From assembly GCA_008802785.1 (NCBI GenBank), contig VUYT01000001.1, forward strand, positions 62,001-126,000: DNA of 64,000 nucleotides, read 5' to 3'. Both the position numbers and the translations under genes were made by a program. The stretch comes from Symmetrospora coprosmae. Taxonomy: Eukaryota > Basidiomycota > Cystobasidiomycetes > Symmetrosporaceae. Of the stretch, positions 43,661-53,523 are shown in pieces; positions within the stretch are counted from its first letter, which is position 1, and every line of letters starts with the position of its first letter. The notes beneath the pieces were generated by a model. That model did no database searches, was not told where the DNA came from, and saw nothing but the letters and a program-made list of their open reading frames with translations.

Positions 43661-46107
43661 TCAGTTGCCGTCTAACTTCCACTGCACCTTGCGAAGCTTC
43701 CTATCGTACAGCTCCTGCAGCTCTGTAGCGTTCGTCGTAAGCCAGTCGTGACGCTGAGCATCGTGAACGGAATAGCGTATCATAGGATCCGATGCCATGA
43801 GGGACCTGACGAGGCTGATAGCGCGCTTGTCGACCACATCAAATTCGGGCCCGTCGACTCGAAGCGATCCACTCAGGATCCGCTTGGCGATGATCCTCTC
43901 CTGTCGCGTGAGAGCTTCCTGGACGTCACTTCGGAAGACGTCTTGCGCACGGAGATCGGCCGAGGAAGGATCGTTCTGTAAGATCCTGTGCCTCTTCGTG
44001 GGCTTCTTTTCGGAGTCCTCGTCGGCATATGGGTGTCGTCCACTGCAGACACAGATGATGTCAGGCTGCAGAATCGAGGATATGGAGCACCGACGCGTAC
44101 CTGAGCATCATGAAGAGCACGGCGCCTGTCGAATAGCAGTCGAGACGTCTGGGATCGTAGGCTGAATGGTGCGTGTATGAGACAGGACTTCTGGTCTCCA
44201 GATGAGAAAGAAACAGCCTACCACCCGTAAAATATTCCGGTGGCCAGTACTCAATGGTTCCGATATACTCCCGCGACAGTCGTGTATTCCCTCGATTGCT
44301 GGCCGTCCCAAAGTCTCTGGTAGGGAGGCATAATAATGTCAGGGGACCAACAAGCGCTCCACAATAGTATGACATACGTTATCAGAATGAGCGGATAGTC
44401 TTCCGGTCCGCGCAGGACGATGTTCTCCGGCTGGACGGCGCGATTGTCAATTCGGCTCTTTCAGTGCCAAACATGCCTCTCGAGCCAGTACCTTGATGTC
44501 TGCGTGAAGAGAGGGACCTGGTGAGTCTTAGTGGAGTACGAGGCCTTGTGCGGTAATGAAGCGTCTCACCCCTGTGCGCCACGCCAACCTGGTTGTGCAG
44601 GTACTGAGCAAAGGCTCGATGAATCAGCTCGAAGCTGAGGCTGATCTGCCAGGAAAGGGCATACCCACATCCAGGCCCTTCAGCAACTGGAACAGAATGA
44701 ACTTTGCTGCCGTACTGTCTAGACCGCTACCGTCTTTCTGCACGTTTATGTACGTCCAAAGGTCACCTCCCAGAAAGCTGCGGTAAGACAGGTCAGCAAG
44801 GCAGCATAGCCAAGTCAGTCCTCCAAGAGCAGAATGAACATACAGCTCCATAAAGATATAGGTGTGGTCAGTGTCTTCGTGGGTGTCCAGGAAGATCGCG
44901 AGGTTCGGCTGGAGCGGTACTCAGGTATTAACCATTTCTGCCCTGCCAGCTCACACCGTCAAGCAGCACACACATGGTCGAGATCGGCCAGAACCGCTAT
45001 CTCGTGCTTGATCTGTTTGCAGAACCCCTTTTTGGCGATCATCGTGTTCTTCATGACCTTGCAGGCCACTTGTCGTCCGGTAGCATTGTGCGTAGCCAGG
45101 CGGACGCTAGCGAAAGCTCCGCTGGTAGCATGATAATGCTCAGCTTGCATCGAGTGACCTTTCACGGGTAATAGGCTGTGAACTGACGTGCCAAGTGTTC
45201 GTGCCGAGACGGTGAACCCTTTGACACGCAGGATCTGCGCGCCCTCGTTCTGGTGTCTATCTTGATTCTCCGACGGCTCCATCAGCACCAGTCTAAAGGC
45301 TTGTTCCGCAAATATAAGCCGCGTCAGCTCGACGGTCGCTTGGCTTATAGCGGACGTCTCCGTACCCTGAGGACCGATGTCGAGCTCGTCTCCATCGTCG
45401 AGAATAACGATCTGCCGAGATATCGTGTGCACGCCGTTGAGTAGTGTGCCGTGCACCGATTGGTCCTATGCAGCAATCGTAGGTCAGCTGGCAGACCAGT
45501 CAGACCACAGAAAGGAAAGGCAGACGGGCCGTTAACACACCTGGCAGCAGACCAGAACCTCCTTCGTGTCAGACTCGAGCTATTGACAACATAGTCAGCA
45601 GAGCGGCTGGAACAGGGTTGCAAGTGCCTCCGAGGCCTGACGGTCACTAACTGCATATATGCGAGCGTGCATCACGTCGACGTGCGACCCTGAATCTCCT
45701 TTGACGTGGATGACGACGCGGGCATCCTTATGACGACCTATCCAGCAGTCCGCATCCCCCAGCCTAATGAGGTGAGCTCGCTCTCGCCCGTGTTGGGTCG
45801 TCACGCATACAAGCTTCGCCACAACGCGTCCGGTTCCGTGCGTATCTTCGGCAGGAAGCCGGTCGCCCGTACCGGTAAGCCTTGTCGATACAGCAGGAGC
45901 GACAGCAGCACCTTCGAGCGGTCTCTTCTTTTGCTGTTCGCTCTCCTGGTGCGGAACGTGCAGCGAAGGCCTCGCCAGCGGGTACTCTGCTTGACGCTGG
46001 ACAGTCCGTGCCGCCACGACGAAAGGGGCGTCTTCGTCGCCGATGCCGTCCGAGTTGAACTCATCATCCTGAGGAATCCTCCTCTTCTTTGCCGGTCTCC
46101 GTTTCAT
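43661..46107 (-). CDS. FHA-domain Ser/Thr protein kinase, Chk2/Rad53/Cds1-like
   Basis: DNA-damage checkpoint-type kinase, 575 residues, 12 exons: 45652-46107, 45541-45579, 45188-45465, 44974-45121, 44844-44908, 44669-44777, 44570-44603, 44492-44499, 44378-44430, 44222-44316, 44101-44161, 43661-44042. N-terminus is a basic nuclear signal (MKRRPAKKRRIP). FHA domain about 95-210: CWIGRHKDARVVI, SHVDVMHARIYA, DQSVHGTLLNGV. Kinase from about 258: glycine loop GTGAFASVRLATH, VACKVMKN (VAIK Lys), HRDIKPENIVL catalytic loop, DFGTASNRGN, GTIEYWPPEYF in the APE position, DCYSTGAVLFMML. Only one FHA domain is present, so it is Cds1/Chk2/Dun1-like rather than Rad53 itself. The catalytic loop is split over three exons, one of them 8 nt. 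Confidence 0.92.
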
Positions 46108-46215
46108 CGTGGCTCATGCTGCACCTTCTCGACGGATCTCCGAAGTGGTCGGGAGAGCAACCTGTAGTGGAGACGCCTGCTCCGCTTTCACCTCTGTTTC
46201 CATCGCTCCGCCACG
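46108..46215. promoter_or_regulatory. 108-bp divergent promoter
   Basis: Start codons of the FHA kinase (minus) and the 258-residue gene (plus) are only 108 bp apart, so both promoters must overlap in this segment or extend into coding DNA. No TATA motif seen. Confidence 0.55.
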
Positions 46216-46992
46216 ATGAGCGAGTACAACAAAGAGGTACCTGCGGAGCTTCGCAAAGCGTCATCTACGGCAGCAGCCGAAGCTCATCGCGATATATATC
46301 GCCCCGTTGCTGGTCCCAGCTCAGGATCCTCGGGCGCATTCCGGACGACTTCAAGACCCGCGGACGCGGCCCTTCAAAGCCACTTCGACGCGTTCGTGCA
46401 GGGTGCTGGTGCAGAACTTGCAGCGGATCAGAAAATTGCAAAGAATGGCTCCACCTCGCACGCCGGCGATACTTTCAGTCGGGCCGCCGAGATCGCTGCA
46501 GGCAGCTGGACGGCCGAAGACCTGCAGCCTCGGACGGGCGACGGAGCAGGTGTGTTGCGCTGGCTGGACCAGGGCGACAGCGCACAGGAGGATGCGCTCG
46601 AGCAAGCCATGCGCGAGGTCCAGGACAGGCAGGAGCAAGATTGGAAGCTGCAGGCGGACAATGCTGTGCCAACGGATCCCGTCCCCTCCGCCTCAGATTA
46701 CCCCTACCTCGACCGCCTCCTCGCTCTTCCTGAAGGCGAGAGCATGTCGGCATACCTGGCCAGTAATTCATACTCGGACGATGTGTGGGGCCTTCCGATG
46801 ACCCTTAAGCAGGATCTGGACCAGATCAAATCCAACCAAGACAACGCGGCTCGCGAGAAGGCCGTGAGGCGTCTGGACCTGTTGCGGAGACACTTGCAAG
46901 GGAAGGCAGGATCCGCAAGAAGAGAAGGCGAACCTGTTCCGTCATTCACTACAGAGGACTGGAGCCAAGTGTGGAAGGCATCGGAAAGCTAG
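46216..46992 (+). CDS. unrecognised 258-residue acidic protein, single exon
   Basis: An uninterrupted frame from ATG to stop. The N-terminus (MSEYNKEVPAELRKASST) is helical and the middle is Ala/Gln/Asp-rich. A more constrained C-terminal half follows: DYPYLDRLLALPEGESMSAY, SNSYSDDVWGLP, then helices TLKQDLDQIKS and KAVRRLDLLRRHLQG, and FTTEDWSQVWKASES at the end. Trp-containing acidic segments recall docking motifs of soluble adaptors such as peroxins, but no family can be assigned. Convergent with the MFS gene, 85 bp between stops. Confidence 0.7.
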   Translation: MSEYNKEVPAELRKASSTAAAEAHRDIYRPVAGPSSGSSGAFRTTSRPADAALQSHFDAFVQGAGAELAADQKIAKNGSTSHAGDTFSRAAEIAAGSWTAEDLQPRTGDGAGVLRWLDQGDSAQEDALEQAMREVQDRQEQDWKLQADNAVPTDPVPSASDYPYLDRLLALPEGESMSAYLASNSYSDDVWGLPMTLKQDLDQIKSNQDNAAREKAVRRLDLLRRHLQGKAGSARREGEPVPSFTTEDWSQVWKASES

Positions 46993-47077
46993 GCACTTTC
47001 ACGCAGAATAGGTAGGGCTACATGGGCATTACACGGAATCACCAACATTCTACTGATCTACATCCGTCTAACTGCCT

Positions 47078-49245
47078 CTAGACTGCTTCTTTCGACGGCC
47101 CTTTCTTGCCAGCCTTCTTGGCCTTCTGCTCCTCCATGTACCGCTTTCCTTCCTCCTTGAGCTGCGCATCGTCATCGCGCTTTAGCGAATGATGCCTGAT
47201 GAATAGCAGCGAGATTGCTGAAGCCAAAAGCAGGATACCCATGACAACGAAGAAGAGCGTCCGGAAGGCCGAAATGTAGGCATCGATAATGATGTCGAAT
47301 GTGGCAGGGTCCATAGTGTTCCGAAGCGTGTGCTGGATATATATAGGATCGTCGAGAATGGACTGCAGGATCGCTGGCTCGATGATGCCGGTGAGGCGTT
47401 GCCGGAACGCGTTGTTGACGATAGTGGTCGAAATGGCCAGGAAAATCGCTCCGCCTAGAAGCCGGAGCCAATTTCTGGCGCTCATAACTACGCCGATGTC
47501 TTTTCTTGGCGCGCAAGCCATCACCGCTATGACGCTTGTTTGCACGACCAGGCCGGCCCCGAGCCCGTTGAGGATGAAGAGGCCGACGATTTTGCCTATC
47601 CCAGCGCGGGCGTCTAGCGTGGTCAGCGACCCTGCTGCTGCCCCCCAGATCGCGAATCCAACAATGATGAACTCGCGGTAGCGGCCCCATCTGGAGATGG
47701 CCAGTCCGGCAAGCAGCACGATGAAAGTGACGAGCAGAACGAAGGGCAGGAGGAGGGCCGAGCTGGTGATGGCGGAATAGCCGAGGACGACTTGTAGAAA
47801 GTTGGGCAGCTGGAATAGTAGCGTGTAGTACGCGCTGCCGAGGAGGAAAGTTGCAGCGAGAACCGCGGCCGATGTCGTGTTCTGGCGGACGAGAACATCA
47901 GCATTCGTCCAGAATCCGGGCTGTCGCACTGGGCACACCTTGAATACGGATAGAGGCATGACAGGGTGTTGTGCAACTTTGCCTTCCCAGAAGAGGAAGA
48001 CGGGAAGCAGTAGTCCAGACAGGACCAGTGGAACCAGTACTGCGGGGCGGAAGGTGAACGAGCGAAGGCTTAGCGAAACTTGAAAGCGATGCGCTGCATC
48101 AGATCTTGCAACGCACCTTGAGCCGATTTCCACGGGTACGAGACGCCTCCCCATGTCAAGCCCATGAGGAGCAGGACAGTGGCTGCCAGAGAGGCAACTG
48201 CTCCAAAGTAGTCAATGGCTTTGAGCTTGGCCCTTATGTCTCCGCTTGTTGGCCTTGAAGGGAGGTAGACAACCAGCAGGAGCGCTGAGATGGCACAGAG
48301 TGGAAGGCTGCGAACAAGGGGTCAGGAAGGCCGCTATTGACCGCCCGGCACGAAAGCTCCTCACTTGATGTAGAAACACCACCTATGCGCGTAGAGCGGC
48401 GCGATATCAGCCAAAATACGAGACGCCCATCGACGAAGGGCAAGAACTCACCGCCACGAGACCTTTTCTGCAAAGACTGCTCCCAGCACGGGTCCGATGC
48501 CGTTGGCCAAGGCAATCATGACTTCCGTGATGCCTTGATATTTTGCGCGGTCCTTCAAAGGGATGAGATCGCCCATCACTATCATGACTACAGTCAACAG
48601 GCCCCCGCCTGACAAGCCCTGAAATGCGCGGAAGATGACTGCACAGAGAGGTATCCGTCAGTCCGGGCTCAAGCATGTACTTCCGTACCCAGACTCACTG
48701 AGCTGGAGCATCGTCTGGGCAACTGCACAGGCCAGAGAGAATACGCTGAACATGGCTACCACGCCTAGCAAGACTTGCTTCCGTCCGAAAATATCGGAGA
48801 GGCGGCCATAAATGGGCTGAGAGGCGGTCGACGCGACTAGGTAGGCCGTCGCGACCCAGGACGACTCCGTACCGCTGGCGAAGTAGGAAGATATCAATGG
48901 CAACGCTGTGGCCACGATGGTCTGATCGAGGAACGAAAGGAAGATGCAGGTAGAAGCGGCGGCCAGGACAATGAGGAGGCGACCCGTGGGCAGGAAGAGA
49001 GTCTGGTCGGCCATGACATATTTCTCGTCCTTCTTTGCGCCTGGTGAAGCATCTTCCATCTTCTCGCCTGATTTTGTGCGATCAGGCTGCAGCGCCGGAT
49101 CCTTCAGGTCGACGTCGCCCTTGACCTCGAGCTCGTCGACGGCAATTCCTCCTGCCTCGAGCGGGGCCCCACCCGACCGCGCTGAAGGCGTCCGGGACAA
49201 GGACGGCTGCCGGAGGTGCTCGTCTTTTAGAGAGGACGCAGCCAT
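47078..49245 (-). CDS. MFS drug:H+ antiporter, DHA2 family (14 TM)
   Basis: Plasma- or vacuolar-membrane exporter, 609 residues. Exons 48699-49245, 48452-48638, 48117-48307, 47939-48039, 47078-47881. A hydrophilic, charged N-tail of about 80 residues precedes TM1 (LLIVLAAASTCIFLSFLDQT). The DHA2 start motif LDQTIVATALPLI, MFS motif A YGRLSDIFGRKQVLL, the antiporter motif C ANGIGPVLGAVFAEKVSWR, and later helices (AAVLAATFLLGSAYYTLLFQ; GLFILNGLGAGLVVQTSVIA) fit a 14-TM protein. The C-tail is Lys-rich (MEEQKAKKAGKKG). Start is the ATG before the acidic tail. Substrate unknown; such pumps export azoles, amines or secondary metabolites, but no biosynthetic cluster is next to it. Confidence 0.93.
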
Positions 49246-50137
49246 TGTATCGCGTAGTGAAGATACGCTGATCCTGCCGGCTGGCGGTGGTGGATGCTGA
49301 CGCTCTGAGCTGGCGGGAGAAGGATGCCAATGCGAATCGCGCCAACCGACGGAGGATATTCAGCAGGTTGCAAGCATAGTGCTGAGCAAGAGAAGAGGGA
49401 CAACGGTCAGTATGTGCCCATCCATCGAGGGCTCTATTTCAGAATCGCGTTAATCGATTTGCCCGGGCCGAGACGGACGGGCGGCATCTGCGAGATTTCG
49501 GTACTTACTCTATGGTCCTTGACCCACAGCAGCAGCGACAGCCCCTTGGGCTCGCAGAAGGGCCTATAGAGGAGGCAGTGCCGCAGCCTTCGCCTCAGGC
49601 TCACAGGCTCGCATTGCAGCACTCCAAGACAACGCCCGGATGATGGTCAGGGCTCATTGCGGCAAGTCACGTGTCGCGCTGCTCGGTGCGGTCATCCGCG
49701 AGCGCTCCGGAAGCGCAGCAGCACCTGCGCCATGTGGGTGGCCAGGTGCACAAGTCTGTCGTGTCACTCATGCGGCTACCGCATTGTTTGAAGCGTTCTG
49801 GACCGCAGCCGCGGATGATGAGATGCCAAACTCGGCCAGTGGTGGCAATTCTCCAACGCGTCGGGCCTGACCAGCTTGCCAGAGCTCGAGAACCCCTCCG
49901 TTCAGCGCACAGGGAATCACCTACACCCTGCCAGTACTGTCTGAAGATCCGTTTGCGCGCTCGCATCAGCGTATGGCACGGCAATCTCGCTACGGACTCG
50001 GGCTGGTTGTGCTGCAGCATCGATATCACAGCGAATTGCGCTCATCGCCGTTAGAATACTGCGAACATCACAATAAAGAGAGCAGATCGCAGCTAACGTG
50101 CAAAGCTGAAACACGATGTGACTGCTTTCTGCTAATA
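49246..50137. other. intergenic between MFS exporter and WOPR regulator
   Basis: Nearly 0.9 kb. It serves as the MFS promoter and the 3' flank of the WOPR gene. Open frames of 60-130 codons occur on both strands around 49640-50050 but mirror each other and look random. No gene. Confidence 0.5.
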
Positions 50138-52141
50138 CTAATAGTGCCCCGATGTATGGTTGCCGACTCTCCTGCTGTGCTCGAAGTTGTGTTGCTCGAG
50201 CAACTGCTGTGAAAGATGCGGGTGATGATGCTGGTACTGCAACTCCTGACATTGTGGCTGCGGAGAGGCGTGATGATGATCATCGCAACTAAGAGGCTGA
50301 CCCAATGAAGGCATTCCTGCGCCTCGTGACATGAGGGGATATTGCAGGTCGGGAAGGTGTTCCGGAAGATACATGTGCTCCTGCATGTCGCGATACTGTT
50401 GGACCTTCCCGTAGCCGAGCTGTTCCTCCTCTCCTGGCACATGCCAAGGCACCATCGCCGCAGAGTAATGAGGCGGAGGGGGTTGGAAGCTCCCACAGTC
50501 GATCGAAGGGCGTCCCGCAGCGAGTCCTGACGGGACTGGAGAAGACACGAGCAGCGCAGATGTCGACGACGTTGCGTTTGGGTAGACATCTCGTAGCGGG
50601 TTGCTCCGGGTAGAGTGAGAAAAGCCGGCAGGTGGATAGGTCTCGGTTCTGGCATAGAAGACAGGATCGAAACGATTGACGGAAGTCCCGCGATGCTGTA
50701 CTTGGTGCAGATTCGGAGATGGCTCGATGGGCCACATTGAGGTTGAAGGACAGCTCGACGTGACCAGCAGACTATGCTGAGGGACGCCGGAGGCCAACGC
50801 CTGGGAGGAATTGGCGAAGGGGATGGGCGCAGGCTGATGGGAAGTATCCGCGTAATATGATGACGTGTGCGAGGCAACAATGTGCGGTGTACTTGCGCTT
50901 CCCATCCCACCTAGGCTAGCGTGATCCGTCTGGCGGTGAGCAGATTGTGCGCCAGCGGTGTCACTCAATCCCCCGCCGCTTAAGCTGCCAGCCGCAGCAG
51001 GCAGAGCCACTGGAACCGGCTGCAGTCGGAGAATCGGCCAGTCGTGCGAGGGCGGCCGCGGTGATGGTTGCAGTAGCTCTGGCCGCAATGTTACATCCCA
51101 GGCACAATCAGTAAGAATAGGTCAATTCGGACACTCCGACAGATCACTCACCAGTTGACGCCGAGGGTAGAGCTGCAAAATGCGGTCCTGGGAGAGAAGT
51201 GGCCCTTTCGCGGGGCTCTCTAGTCGCAAAGTGCCAGATTTCTTGAACATGAAGGTGAGGTGACAAAGCCGATCTTGGGCCACTGGACGTCTCTCTGCTC
51301 GACGTGGGAGACGGAGGCCCGAGCTTGATGTGGAGGTCGGCGCTACAAGTGCTGCTAGCGCTGCTTGTCGATGATGGTATCACTAGCTTCCGGAGCTCTG
51401 GCGCGATGGCGAGCCCGTCAAAGAAGGGCAGGTTTGATGGAATTGCAAGCCGGTCGTTGAGCACATCATCGATGGTGAAGTAGCTGACAACATGCATAGT
51501 CCCGACGGCCAAGGTCTTCTTGATAAGACCGTCGCGTGCATAAGTCGACGAAGTCAATAGAGAGCCGACGTAGGGCTTCTCTTCGACTTGTTGCTGGGAT
51601 GTTGCGCCGACCCATTCTCCATCGGGCGGACACGTCATTGCCTCGATGTCTTTTAGGCTCGTGCCACGAGGCACTTTTACCGACATCTCTGTGTGAAGGA
51701 CGTATAGGCGCCCGCTCAGCTGGATCCGCAAGCCAACGGACAGCACGAGAATGTGGAAACTCACGGCGATAAACGAAAAAGCTTCCCAATTGCCGAGAAG
51801 GCGACCACATGATCTTTTCTCCTGTCCATCGTTTGATCTATGCAAAGAACCATCGTGATGGTATGGTGTGTCAGCAGCAACTCACCTCTGTATCCTTGAC
51901 GGAGGTCATGGCTCACCCCTGCCTCGAGCTCATCAAACACAAAGATAGCCCCTGAGCGCACGAACTTGGCCTCCTTGGTCGGATGTAGTCGCCTCCACAT
52001 TCGCGGAAGCCGGTTCACTCTTGTCGCCTCGATAAGCAGTAATGCGTCGTCCACAGTGTGGAGGTAGCCGTGAAACGTCGCTGGATCCGGCTGGACGGAG
52101 GGAGCCTTGGAGTCGACGGGAAAGGGACTGTTGTCGAACAT
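50138..52141 (-). CDS. Gti1/Pac2 (WOPR) family transcriptional regulator
   Basis: DNA-binding regulator of the family of Wor1, Ryp1, Sge1, Gti1 and Pac2, which control morphological switching, effector genes and sporulation. Exons 51917-52141, 51765-51837, 51152-51688, 50138-51078; 591 residues. First WOPR half: TFHGYLHTVDDALLLIEATR, LPRMWRRLHPTKEAKFVRSG, IFVFDELEAG, then across an intron IKRWTGEKIMWSPSRQLGSF with FFVYR. Second half: YARDGLIKKTLAVGTMHVV, YFTIDDVLNDRLAIPSNLP. The long C-terminus (200-591) is His/Gln/Pro/Ser-rich, an activation-type tail. The start at 52141 leaves a short N-tail as usual in the family; the upstream frame stays open another 71 codons without ATG. It is flanked by unusually long non-coding DNA. 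Confidence 0.93.
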
Positions 52142-53523
52142 GGTGCCTGGAGTACCGTGCCTGTCTGTGCTTGCTGCGGACGTCTTAGAGGGTCTTGTCT
52201 GCGGGACAGACCCTGGTTGAAGAGAGGTGGTGATGTGGGTGGCAGCCGCCAGCGCGGCCAACGACTGTGGCCAGGCCTTCTGAGAGCTACCTCGGGCGCT
52301 GCTCAAGGTAGCAGTATGTGCCGCTGCTGCGAAACTAGGGGTGTTCCGCCGCACTGGCAGTGTACTCCAGCTTGGTGGCGAATGGTGCCTGTAAGCCGCC
52401 TACGGTGACGCGCGCGTCTGGCAAGCCCCGAAGGCAGATGGGAGCGCAGCAAGGAGGGGAAGAGAGAGGCCTTCATGATCACAGAGGCCACCGCAAGGCC
52501 AGCGTACGTTGCCACAGGGTTGGCAGAGAATTGAGTGCCTGTGGCGAGGTGCAGCCTGAGGTGGTACTGATCAGAAGGCCGGGGAGGTGCAGGTGCATGA
52601 GGCGAGGCGCTGGGCCTGTCCGCGCCGCAGTCATCCATGTCGGGCTTCGGAGAACGGTTGCAGGGCAGGCTTCCCGATCATGCTCATCCTGTGGGCCGTG
52701 GCATGCACCGGAGGGGGCATCTGTCAACTCCGTCATCGGCGCTCGAGCCCGTTGGGGCTTCTCACGAGACGGCCAGCTTTTGAGGGTGCGGTACATTGAG
52801 CAGAAGACCGTTAACGGTGCGTCAGGAACCTTGCCATAAGCTGTCAAACCCCTAGTTGCAGTTAACTGCCTCCGTTCATCCATCTTGACGCTTGAAGCCC
52901 GCTTCTGTGGCGCTCTTAGCCTGCTCGAATTCGAAGGGCGTGTGCGCAGCAGGTAGGGTATGATAGCTACCGGAGCATTACTGTACGCGCTGTCATTCAG
53001 GGAGGACTCGGACTGTTTCAGGATGCACGCGGCATTGGTGGGGGATCACCATGCCTTCAAGGCATTCATTGACCTTACTACATTCAAACCCGCCGAAACG
53101 GAGACCTCCAGCTCTCAAGCACCCCGACGCCGGACCCGTTGCCCGCTTCGGACAGCTTTGCACGTCGCTATTATACCTACACACGCACTCGATAGAATCA
53201 GCTTCGCGAGTACCAGTACCGGTATACCTAGCCTTGTCGGCTCCGAGTGGCACTGCAGCAAGCGGCTAGTTCTTGCCGTGCAGGGATTGCCTGACACACG
53301 ATCGGGAGACGCAAGCGCGCGTCGGCGGACTCGTTGCGAGGCCAGATGAGCTGCTCACTGACGTGAGGTGCTCTTGGATATGCTACTGTTTCTAGCGATG
53401 CGACCAGTCCCTCGCCAGGCCACGAAACGCACGTATGGAATCACAGCTTCAGAGAGGCCCACGTTCGCTATGCCGCCGAGCGAGCGCAGGTGCGTCGGGA
53501 CAGTCGCGCACTCTGGCAGCAGA
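52142..53523. other. long upstream region of the WOPR regulator
   Basis: About 1.4 kb between the WOPR start and the COG1 stop. Frames of up to 160 codons around 52360-52880 appear on both strands and are not protein-like; I reject them. Long promoters are typical for morphological-switch regulators such as Wor1. Confidence 0.5.

Noticed and set aside
45595-45651. Direct continuation of the FHA exon past GCA at 45652
   Set aside because: It ends in a stop and breaks the FHA fold; splicing at GTTAGT restores the motif and phase.
51761-52354. 198-codon minus-strand frame running from the WOPR start region across its first intron
   Set aside because: It reads through the intron and loses the IKRW..WSPSRQLG block; the spliced model keeps it. 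The part before 52141 has no ATG.
52360-52883. 159- and 134-codon frames on both strands upstream of the WOPR gene
   Set aside because: Mirror frames without protein-like features; they lie in the expected promoter.
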